DNA from: Dipteris shenzhenensis
Taxonomy: Eukaryota; Polypodiophyta; Polypodiopsida; Gleicheniales
Direction: 5' to 3' (one strand)
NCBI GenBank assembly: GCA_047967505.1
Contig: CM106539.1
DNA: 64,000 bases
Below are positions 27,601 to 40,100 of the stretch, one piece after another. A program made the translations under genes and the position numbers. Under the pieces are notes generated by a model. It saw only the letters and a list, made by a program, of their open reading frames with translations. It was not told the DNA's origin and searched no databases. Position 1 is the first letter of the stretch. Every line of letters begins with the position of its first letter.

Positions 27601-30063
27601 ACTTATGACTCCAAGCGCACATAGGACACCCAAATAATACAAGTACACGACTTGTCCTACGTCAGCAATACTAACCTCTTTAGGCCATTTAAGCTTAGCT
27701 AACCAATCGCGATTGTCTCACCTCCTAATTTCCTAAATAAGGCACCCCCTAGGAGTAATCTCACATCACAACGCTATTGTTGCAATAGTGAGGCTCTCTC
27801 TTTGGTGTTACTCATGCATGTGTTATGACTCATTGCTCTATCTTGTAAACAACTCCTTTAATGGTAAAGGAAAATGGTTTATGAAAACGTCTTCATATCA
27901 AATTCTAGGTTTCATAGGTCATATTTGGTCTTTGTGGACACTTGAAAAGAATCATTAACCATGTGCACGCATGTGTGCAATAGGTGCATGTGAATGCACG
28001 GGTTGCAAGCTTTTCGTAAATTTAAAAAATACAAAGAAATTGTTTTTGTAACTTTGACCAGTCAAAACCAAAGCACACATGCACATAGCCCCCCTGCCCT
28101 TCCTTTCTCCCCTCCCCTCCCCTTCCCTCCGCCCCAAAGGGAAACTAAACTTCTGTAATTTAAAATCGAAAAACCGACCTGTAGAAGTTGTGGATACCAA
28201 TCCTGTAGCTTGGCAAAGACCCCATCAATATCACCATTCCTAGTCAGCTTTATTTAAAATGATACAAAAAATCGTATAAGTTTCCTAGAGAAAGCCACTC
28301 TAGATACACTATGGTATAAACTTTAAGCAGATCTTGAGGAGGCATTCCTTCAAAAAAACATACCTGTCTCAAGATTCTCCGTCGATCAAGGGCATAAGAT
28401 TCTTCATCTACCATCTTGTCACCATTCTCTTGTGCCATAAATACGACAGGGGGAACCATATTCCCACTTGCAGCATCAAATGCTAAAAGAGTATCTTGAT
28501 ACCCATAGTGCAGTAAGTATGCCCGAACAACACTAAAATTACAAAACAAAAGGAACAAAATTCAGTGACACCCAAAGAGAGACACCACAAACACACCACC
28601 CCCCTAAACACACACACATGCATGCACTCGCACACATCGAGAGAAGGTTCTTCCTTCTCCCCTCCTCCCCTCCCTTCCCTCTCCCCTCCTCCTCCCGTAC
28701 CCTCCCCTCCCCTCCCTTCCCTCCCCTCTCCCCCACCCCTCCCTTCCCTTGCTCCCCCCCCATTGTGCCTCGCTCCCCCTCTTCCCTTCCCCTCCCCTCC
28801 CTTTCCTACCATCCCCTCTCTCCCTCCCCTCCCTCCCCTTCCCTTCCCTCCCTTCCTGTCTCCATGTGCACAATTGTCAAGAAATTTTGGATCGGCATTC
28901 TTATACCATACATGTATGCATTTATTGTCATGCAACTTTACAAATACCCTTAATTACTAATCTCACTTATACTTCAAATCATTTTCAATTTAAGACTCAC
29001 TTAATTATCATTTATTATTTCTCTGCACATGCTTACTGATTACATGTGTGAGTTTTGTGCGAGTTCATGTTTTGGGACTTCCACACCGTAGGTTATCTTC
29101 AGCAAATTCAATGCATTGTCTTCTTTAGCTTCACTAATATCCCTCTCGAGTTTTGTGTGAGTTCATGTTTTGGGACTTCCACACTATAGGTTATCTTCAG
29201 CAAATTCAATGAATTGTCTTTTTCAGCTTCACTAATATCCCTCTCCATTGTTTTCACAATCTTTGCAACAATGGTGGTACCTTTTGCAAAAGGTAGCCAG
29301 ACACCTAGTTGACTGGATGTTGGAAGCTAGTGCATGAGGTGGATTCCATACTAATTGGAATTATTTCAGCCTTTAGAGCTCTAAATTTACTAGAACACCC
29401 TCCACCTTATCATTTGATAATCAGCATATTGTATGATAATGAGATGTGTCACACATCAATAGGGATTCAATACCTACTGGAGTTTTTATACCCGCCTTGA
29501 AGGTGAGCCTTGAACTGTTCAGCACTGATGTTTGGATAACCAAGGTCAAAATGAGATTACGTAGTTGACTTTTTCCGAGAGGCAAATATAGTCTTTTGAG
29601 TGTTTTCTTAGTTCCTATAGGCTTACCTTGACCACTCTCATGCACACTAGTCCCACCAAAGTACACTCTATTGAGGTCTGACCTATCACAGCTTTCCTCA
29701 AGGAAGACTGACAGAGATGGGGGGTCACTCTAGACATAGCCCAGAGAGTCCAAAAAGCGAGGAGACTGCGTCCCCCACCGCAGCGTGAGATAGCTCGACA
29801 GACACAAATACGAGACATCTTCGCAGCCCACCAGAGAGCCATCACTGTACCAGGCTTCAGCTTCGTCCCAGCGCCTGGATAGATTGATTGATCTGGCCCA
29901 CTATGCAGCTGTAGTTGACTTTTTCTATGATTATAATTTTGTTAGCATAGATTAGTACTCAGCAAGGGTCCTAGCATACCCTTTGCTTCAGTCCACTGAG
30001 GCTTGTATGAGTTCGCATTTTGTGTACTTTGTCCCATAGGCCCGTGAGGCCTCCCATGGACAT

Positions 30064-30110
<47 letters not shown>

Positions 30111-33100
30111 GAAGAATGAGTGCAGATTACTGTATAAAAATATGCTCACTGACAAAAACACATCCCATTATAAGATTCTGAGCTTGGTCTTATCTCCTTA
30201 TAAAACAACAAAACAGCAGTTAAGTCAAGAACCACCAAAAAATGAACCTGATTTCCATACCTGTGACTAACACTCAAAGGAAGATGCACACTCTCAATAG
30301 CCTTTTGCTGTTTTTCCCGCTCTTCTTGTGCCAACGCCTGAAAATTCATTGCATGTCACAAACATGTTCGCATATTATAGCACAAAATGCTATTGCAAAA
30401 TGGCAGCATAATTCACAATTTTGCAACTAAGGAGTTCTTTGACCTTACCTCAATGTTGAAAACGAAGGGGCGTTGTCCAAAGTTAACTTCAACTCTGAGC
30501 CGCAAAAAAAGTGTGGGGGAGGAGGAAAGATATAAGAAAGTTGAAATCCAATGCTAAAAATTCCAAGAGAGATTTGATTAACAACTGGCAATTCTTTTGC
30601 ACCCCTATTTAGCTGCTTACCTCACACAATATAAAAATCAATATATGATACTTTAATCCCTAATGGACACTCTAATGGTTGACCTAGGATGTGATTATGC
30701 AGTAGCACAAGTGCAAGAGGGGAACCCCTCGTATGCTAAATGTCAACAAAAAACAAAAGAAAACTGGAAAATGCTGCATACTTTTCATTAAGGCTATGTA
30801 GTCCAACAGTGGGATACAAAGGACATTTGACATCTTTGGTATGTGTCCCAACGAGCTTCCCATTTTTCCTGCATACAACCCCATAACATACCAAATTCTT
30901 AAGGGCTCTCCAAAGGATTGACCATAGACTGTTGTTTTCTCCACAAGCAAGTTGGTCAAACATTCAAGCAATTTTCATCTGAATGGGAACCTCATAAAAA
31001 GTAAAGCAATCTAAAGGTTGTAAATGCATGACAAAATTGTTCCTTGGTGATGGCCAAGAACGAAAAGCAAACCCCAAACCTCCCTGCAAAGGGGGGGGGG
31101 GGCGGGGGGGGGAGAGAGAGAGAGAGAGAGATCAACTACACACACACACACATGTAAAAAAGCAGGCATGCAAGCATAAACTATCTTCCAAACTCAGAAT
31201 CAAACAAGCATGCAGCTAATCAGTTGGCGGACTTGCAACGATGGACTGCATGCTACAAAATACAACTCTAGCCAACACTCATGCAGATATGAAGAATGAT
31301 AAGCAGTCCCTTTAGTTTCAATGCGAACAAGAATAGAAAAGAAAACACGGACAGCATTGGTTCTACTCTAAAGACAGTGGGGAGAGGTCCTACACACTTG
31401 GGACTTAATGCAGGGGAACTTTAGCTTTCTATGATTATGCCATAGCACTACCAAATCTCTTCCTTAGAGTTCAGATGTAGGTCAGAGGACACACACACAG
31501 GGCCCACAATCACGCAAATGACTTATGAGCTGCTCATATACAATGGGCTACAGTATTGACCGGGGTCCAGAGGCAGCCACCTTGCAGTAGACTATGTCAT
31601 GGAATCTCCTACCTTGATGTCACAATGCAGTCACATATTTCTCACCGTATAGTGCATCCTCATGCTAGGAGCAGACCAGACCTTTTGATATGACACTCCT
31701 CGACCCATACAAGACACGCACAAGCCCACCCCTTCCACATGCCACTAGTGTGATTTTAATCACTCCCCAGACCACATCTATGGTAGTTATCTCACCACTT
31801 TCCTGGAGTACATAAATAACAACCAGATATCAATGCTAAAGCCCTCCTCTTCATGTAGCAGCTCATCACTCCTTTCACTATACAGTCAAAAACACCAGAC
31901 ACCCACCCAAAGGGTCTCTACCCCAGAATGGTTGGTACGATGGCAAGTGCAACGCACTTTGCTATGCTGACGCTCCGAGACCAAACAAGGACACTTGGAC
32001 AAAGGATCATACTGATTGCATTTTAATGTACTGCTTAACTGAACCATGTTGCACCAGGTAATACCATGAGAAACTGTCGTTTCTTGCTTAGAGGCTATCC
32101 CTGCTTGGTAAGGGTGTTGATGATAAATGGAGAATGGTCAAATTAATGCATGGGTTGCAGCCAGCTAGTCCTTCTGATGCGATGGCATCTAGATCCAAGT
32201 CCTTGGATGAAGCTATGCAGCTAGCAGAGCTGTTTCAACCTAAGTACAATCCCAAGGAGAAATATATTGGTATTGGGTATTTCTAGAAAAAAGCCACTGT
32301 AGACTATTTATTGAAGAAGCATAGTGGAAAGCAGAAATCTCATTTGATTCCAACTTCCAAGACCTCTTCAACCAGCTCCCAGGTCCAAGGTAAAATTATT
32401 CCTAGGTATCCCATTGCCAAAGCTTCAAGGTCCAGAAGTTACGGCAGAAATACTAACATAAAGGATGGAAGTAGTGATAAAGGTGAGGAGTCATAAACAA
32501 TTATGTCAATCTCCTATGGATGAGAGGAGAAAGAAAGGTCTATGTTTCAAATGTGGTGAAAAATGGGGTGTGGATCACAATGAGGCATGCAAGGCTAAAT
32601 CAACTCATGGCAAATTAAGTATGATAATGGAGATTTCAGAATCTGAAGGAGAATCCTCCTCAACAGAAACTGCAGAGTTCCATTGTGGACAGACTCCAGA
32701 GCCTCAAGGTGGTGAAGGGAATGGCAATAGTAGTTGCAGACACTCAGGTTGGTTGGCATCCCTTCGTGTTTATTTAAGATTGTCCCTGCTTAGGGCAATG
32801 AGAATTATGTATTCAATCCAGGTGGCGACAACCATTGTGAACTAAGAGGTAAGAATGGCTCTAGGACTTGGAATTTATTATCTTATCCGTCATAGCTTGT
32901 ATACAGTCCACTCATAGCAGTGGGTAAGCATAGCTCCTATAGCCTCCCACCACACTTTTACATCATCTCCTACCCATTTATCATAATGTCTAGAGCCTCT
33001 TACCTAACAATAGTCTCCTGCAAACATAATTTCTACAAACTTGACTGTTCTATATAGGAATGTACAAAAGTGTCAGGTACTCCTTATGAGAGATCCCAAT

Positions 33101-34760
33101 CAGAGTGCAATTCAGTAGGGCTGTGAGATGTAAAAACATCACTAAACATGCTAGATTCAACGTGCACGCATCATGTAAGCATTATGGTATTGGGTTCTCT
33201 TGGACTTGAAAGTATGGTCATTTGCTAGCATCATCAAGATTACAGTGCATAGAAGAGGGCATAGGTGAAGCCTCAGTCTCACATTGCAAATTGTGCAAGC
33301 GTGCCATGAATGAGTACACAAGTGTCTGTATGTTACCTTGAAAAACCCTCATGGCTGCTCCTCTACTAACTGTGGGGCTACGTTCAGCTCAGGTGCATGA
33401 TGCTGCTGCTGGAGTCGTTCCTGTGTCTGTAGAACCGGTGCCATGTAAGAGCTGAGGTGTATAAGGGTCAAGTCTGCAAGGCTCCGGTTCATTATATATA
33501 TGGCCTGGTTTGCCAACAGATGGCTGGCCAATGGGCCAGGAGATGGCCTTACATGTGGGGTCGGCCAGTGCAGGGAAGGGAGGCTGGTCTAGGCTGGCCG
33601 GTCAGCCGGCAGACCAAGGGTGAGGGAGCAAACTGGCCCTCCCGCACCTCCATATAAGAAGGTCTTTGCACCTCATTGGATCAGTCTTGAAACAGCCACT
33701 GAATCCGCCTTCTAAGGTGCACATCACTGCTCCTTATACAGCTTTCTTTTTTCCCCATCCCTTTTGAAGTAAAGGGTGCCATGAACGTTAGGTCCTGTGA
33801 AAAGCATTCCAATGAGCCATCCAAGCCAATCAGGATCACAGGCCAATGACATCGCTCACTCCAGCAAGAAATCTCTTCCAGAATATTTGACCAGCTAGGT
33901 GCCAAACCTCCGTCCAATCTAATGACTCACCATCGTGTGACCTTTGTAGATGATCAAGCATCCTCCAACAGACAGATGACCATCCAGCTATCCCCCCATA
34001 AACTAGGCACAGGTTACAGCCTCGATCCTACCAGGCACAACAGACTATGTTTCGACTCCATTGCATCCTGCCATTCTTTGCAGTGGACAACGTCCTTATG
34101 CGCGCGTGCACACACACACACACACACGGCATTTCAATGATCATGTACAATGTACTGGCCAGTCATGGTTTGGCCTCTAAAGGTCAATAAAATTATCTAT
34201 CTAGAAACATATCTCAAAATGCACAAATGCAGTTTATATCCACATTTGACTCCTATATTTATTATTGCTTCATTTTTATAATAATCAATCACGAGATCCA
34301 CCAGGAAAAGCCTTCATGTTACACACTTTCAAGACATTAAATTTTTTTTAAAGGATTACAAATTGCAAAATTAAGCAAGAACACATTGGCACAAGACTTT
34401 GGAGGCACCAACCTTCTTGGGTCCTTTAGTTAGCCTAGTAAGAGGCTATTTATGTCCTTGATGGCCTATGCAATGGAGCATAAATGGTATCCTCTCAAGA
34501 GAGGTACGTTACCTTCATTTGGGTGGACCACTCACTAAACCAGAGGGTGTAGGATGCAAGCAAGCTGTGTGAATGGGTGGGTGTCTCTCTAAAAAGCATG
34601 CTTACCTCTGTTTAGGGGAACATTCTGAAAATGTGAAAGCATCGGATGCAAGCAAGCTGTGAGAGTGTCTGGGTATATCCCTACTCCGATTGTAGTATAC
34701 ATTAAAAGAGAGAGGAAGTGCATGCCCCGGGGCAGGGGGGGGAGACTAGGGGAGATCCCC

Positions 34761-34794
<34 letters not shown>

Positions 34795-37037
34795 GGAGGG
34801 GGGGATGCAGATGATGATGCGTACGTAAAGAAGATCTCTTGTGAAGCATAGTTGATTCCAGCACCAACAGTATCTCCTGTAGTGAAAGTAGGCCCAAAAG
34901 CATCTCCCGTGCCCTGCCCATGGTATAAATGTCCATCATCTCCATGATAACCATAAGAGTTTAGCTCCCATCTGAAAAAACAAACATAAGACAAACTGTA
35001 TGAATGCATGCAACAAACGACATCAAAATGTTGAAGGTCAAACATTGATGAAGTGCCCTTTATAGTCATGCCTGACATAGGCAGTGTGTTTACAACAGCG
35101 TCACTAAGCATAGGGCACAATGAAAATGGAACTTCAAGATGATCAAGCATTTGATCAAATTGTTAATGAATTAATGGATGAGCTTCCCTGCTAACACATC
35201 TCAGATCTGTGTGTCGACTTTCTCACATTTGTAGCATGATCTGATAGGGTCCCATACATCATAAAAGTAGAGAGCCTTTCTTACATGAGGCTTCAAATGA
35301 ATGATATGAAGCTCATGAATAACATGCAAATATAGGGTGCCCTAGCATATCGTCTTCTAGATTCACTGGAGCTTGCGCCTCCATATCAAAAAAACAAAAA
35401 GTATTTAGAGAGAATTTTACAATCACAAGTTAAATAAAAGAAGACATTACAACAAAGCGCATATGAAGGAAAGAAGCAAAGATTGAAATCTTATCAATAT
35501 AATAAGCACACGCAAATTATTCCACAGAGTCAATCTAGTGTCTCACAACAAAACTTGTACAAAGGAATTGCGGTATAAGAAGCAAAAAACTTCATTAGCA
35601 TGACTAGAGGGGGGGGCTGTCCGATCACAAGCATTTCTACATCAGGAGGATCTTAAAGGCCTCAAGCGAATGGAGCCTGCAATTGGCTCATTGTGGGATA
35701 AGAGAACTTGGGTCCAAATCTCATGACATGTGGCCTCTACCTATGGTGTGTGGTCGTCAGCTCAGAAAAATTGGCTATAGAATGAAGCGGCCATCTCCAA
35801 GATCTCTTGGGAGTTAGTGTGCATCTTGATCCTTTTCATGATGGAGGTGCTGGAGGTTATTGCCTCTTGATCTTGGTTTTATCGTCTAGAACAATTGGCA
35901 AGCCATCCTGTCACCCTGTTATGTTCTCCATCTAGCACGGGAGGAGTGGTAAAAGTACTCTGCATGCTCATTGTTTGGCCTTGATTGCATTTAACTCTCA
36001 CTTATACTTGAATGTGTCTCTGCTCTACAGACTACAGTGGGTCCAACGAGCTTTGGGGAGGGGGAGGGGTGAATAGGTGTGGGTGGTGGTCTCTAGAACG
36101 TCCTCTTTCTGATAGAGGTGCTACGGAATCCTCACCTCTTTGTGGTAACCCCTTGTTGTGGCTATTTTGGGGAAAGTACGATTGGGGAATGATGTGACAC
36201 AATGGTGCTTGCAGAACTCTAGAAGAGCATCATCATTGCATTGTCCAGTCCCCACTGTAGAACCAGTCCAGTCTCTCCAAGTGAATGAGCAACCACCTTT
36301 GGGGAGGGGGAGGGGTGAATCAAGGCTCTAGGTGTGGGTGGTGGTCTCTAGAATGTCCTCCTTCTGGTAAAGGTGCTATGGAATCCTCACCCCTCTGTGG
36401 TAACCTCTTGTTGGTGCTTGCAGAAGTCTAGTGGAGCATCATCATTGCATTATCCAGTCCCTACTATGGAACTGGTCAAGTCTCTCCAAGTGCCCATTGC
36501 CCCCCGCCCCCCCCTCTGCCCGGCCCCGTCTTTCTTGTGACAGCGGTAGACACTGGATCTGCTGTAGAGATCTCTCAAAAGTGAATCTGCTGTCTACCAA
36601 ATGATCTTTCATTCACGACGACTCCCCCTCCCCCCCTTTTCTTGTGGATGGATGCCGTATTCCCAACGACACGGACAAGGCCACCATTTGACAATGGGGA
36701 CAGGTTACCCTCTTGGACATTAGTACCAACCGACCAGGCAGGGGGGGCTGCCTATATATAGGCCCCCCATTCTCATTGTTCATGATCACCTGGCGAAGCA
36801 GCAGTTCACTGCAGGCCAGCATCTCTTGGAGGGCCTGGCAGAGGAGCAGAGCCAGTCCTGTTGTCCACCTGAGGAGCAGGGTAGTGGAGCAGTTCATCCA
36901 CTCCCTAGTGCTCCCTTCACTTGGTTGTTGAGCTATGTGTTTCGAGCTCTCAAGCAGCCCGTTGTTCCCGAGGTTTTCTCCAGAGATCACTTGCAGTTCT
37001 CCTGTGCCTCTCTCTCCTTCTCAATGTGTGTGTGAGG

Positions 37038-37115
<78 letters not shown>

Positions 37116-40100
37116 TCAGTTCATTTCCGCTGCACTTCTTACAGAGGCAACCATCCCAAAGTGCTAAAAAGAGGGCCTAAGACGAGAGAATGAGGACCCT
37201 CCAAAGGCACGCTAGGCAGAACGATTCTCTAGGGCTAGATTCTCTCTTCAACTTCTACAGTATAGGATCCAATGGGACCCTCCAACACAAGATCTTAGGG
37301 GCCCTTCAAATAATCATCCACTCGATTTGCTAGAGTGGCAAAGCATCACAATTGTGGGGATACTGAGCAAGCGTTGGACCATCGACTCTCACCCAAGAAG
37401 AGATGAGTGGCACCTCTAGTTGGGACGAGCACCCTCAGACAACTGCATTAGCACCCAAGAAAGTGGTTAGATAAGGCAAACCACGAGGATCGTGTTTCTT
37501 CTCATACCTCCATTATAGTGTCTGTACTACGGGTGGTGCCTCCCCTAGACACCATCACGCAAGAGACATTGGCAGTAGTAGTAAGACTTGTGCAAGATTC
37601 TTCACAAATGAGGTCATTTGTGAAAGATCTCATGCTTCTTTTGGCTCGCACAACATGGAGGTCTCCCAGATTGTCTCTCCTTACTTGGTGAATGGGGAGT
37701 CAATTCCACATTAAAATATCCACGACACCACTCCTTCTAGACAATGCCCATCCAGTTCCTTTTTGTGTGCATGCGTGCGTGTGTGCTACTCTTTTTGTTT
37801 TTTGTTTTTCGTTTTCTTTTTTTTTGGGCAGGGTGACATGCACACGTCCATCGTAGGAGTGCAGTTGTGCACCACACACACACATGCCCCCCGCCCCCCC
37901 CCCCCCCCCAAAAAAAAAAGAGATGGTGAAAGGGGGATCACCTTTCTTTTTTAATGTAATAAATGAGGTTAAGAGCATATAGAAATTTAGTTTCCCCTTT
38001 TCTTAGCCTATAAGAAAAACGAAGCATATTGGAACCCATCAATCACAAGAGTAGCACTTTAAAGGCCAATGATCTATTTTTAGACAATGAGAAGTGAATG
38101 CAATGTTTAATGCTTGATTGGTACCCAAACCAAACAATGATCATATTCATGTCTGCAACAGATTCCCTAGGCCCACACTCTGCCTCTACTCTGTACATGA
38201 TATACCCATCTACATGCATCAATGCTACAAGTGATGTGTATATGTGTATTATACACTAGAAAATAGGATGGTACCATTGCAAGAACCTACATCTATACTA
38301 GCACTTTTGGTTTGAACACGGTGTGTATAATATTTAGGTGCTAGTTCTAGGGTTTGTAAGAGGCCTTCCAAGTTTGTAGTGTTTACTTTGCACTAGTTTT
38401 CTACTTTTGTTTTTAACATATGTGCTGCATGCAGAAGCAAACCAACCTAATTAACTCCAAAACTTGTAGGCGCTTCGCAAACCCATCTTGCAAAACGCTT
38501 TTGTTACTGTACATCTTTTGGTAACATTGATTCACACCTTCTACGCTTATCAATTAGATCAAATAAGTTTTGTTCAAAATCCCTTCTTTTGTAAGGGCTT
38601 AGCATTTCATGACGCAGTTGCAATGGTAGACGCAGTTCACCTTAGAACTACATCCAAATGGGTATGAACTTGATGCTAATAGAGAGCAAGCATTGTTTTC
38701 ACACAATGTTGAATGGGAATTGGAAAAAAGAAGCTACTTTACAGATCACCCTTTAAGAATGTTGAATGGGCGTTGCACAGGAGAAGTTACTTTGAAGCTT
38801 GTTGTTCAAACCTTAAGGAGCACTTCTTAAAAATTTCCCTTCCAAGAGAGTGCCCCTTGGGCCTTGGGCTTGAAGGGAGAACTTCAGAGTACCATCAGGC
38901 GGAGTACATGACTTTTGAATACACTAATTTCGGTTTTTGGCAAATGGGTAAGTTGGTGGAATGTACAATCATTGTATTTCTATAAAGTCTGCACGTTACT
39001 TCATTGAGGACAAACCATAGTCACAGGAATTCAAAAACTCGTAATCTTTTCTTGTTGCATATATTTAGACTGCTTTCATATGGTTGGTAGAGTATATACC
39101 TAGATGAGTCAGGAACATGCCCAAACTCATCCTCTAAAAACACAATACAGTGCAGTTTCAATCTCATGATAGTCAATCATAAGGTTGAAAACCATAAACT
39201 CCATCACGCATAGCAGGGACTAGCTACTATGACATCCCCACTGACGTCATCAGTGCCCAACAGTGGGTGTAGACCATAGTATAAGCATATGCTCTCACAC
39301 ATACAAATCCACACACCCACACATACTTGAGCATCCATTTATACAAAGTCTTCGTACTGAGTTTCTGTCAGCACTTCAGAGGTAAAGGGCAGACTCAGCC
39401 ATGACGAAGGCTCGCACTAAATATATGGTTGGTAGAGTATATTGAAAGAGTGCAAAACCTGAGTCAATTGTGTCAATCTCAGAATATGCATGTAAATATT
39501 GCTCGAACCCACATTATGATCATTGGGAACAAGACATACGCAAGTATCCTTTCCTTTTGAAGGGAAAATCTAGAGGGTGTGCCGTTAAACAAAATCTGGG
39601 AAAAAAGCATGATAAAACCTCTTTACAGAATGTAGAAAAGTCGCATTTTTGGGAAACAACCTCCGAAATTGTTTGATGTAGCATTTGACTAGGTTAATTA
39701 AGTGACCATACTAGCAGCTTATGAGAGATCTAAAAATGCAGATACTCAGCAGATGCACTGCTCCAGATTAAAACAACAGGAACTTAAGGTGACTAAAACC
39801 CAGCACTATGCAGCATTCCGATAAACTTCTTGTACACTAGTACAGCACCAAGGCAAGATCCATTTAAATTTTCCAAAGGCCATAACAAAAATAACAATAC
39901 AATACAAAACAAATTAAACGATATACTCTCACATCACCCTCACGAAGCTGCCTCCTAAATTTAAGAAGATAGCTAAAACATGTACATACCCAGGCTGCCT
40001 GCTTGTCTTGAAATGCTCATCCGTAAAACCTATGGAAATGACCCCTCTGAGCCCGCGGTCTTTTATGAAAATCTCAAAGTAGTATAAAAGCCTTCTAACT

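Noticed and set aside
28483-29039. Several long open frames (Gly/Arg/Glu- or Pro/Ser-rich)
   Set aside because: They come from the homopurine/homopyrimidine tract, which lacks stops in most frames; the real coding content nearby is the LisH exon.
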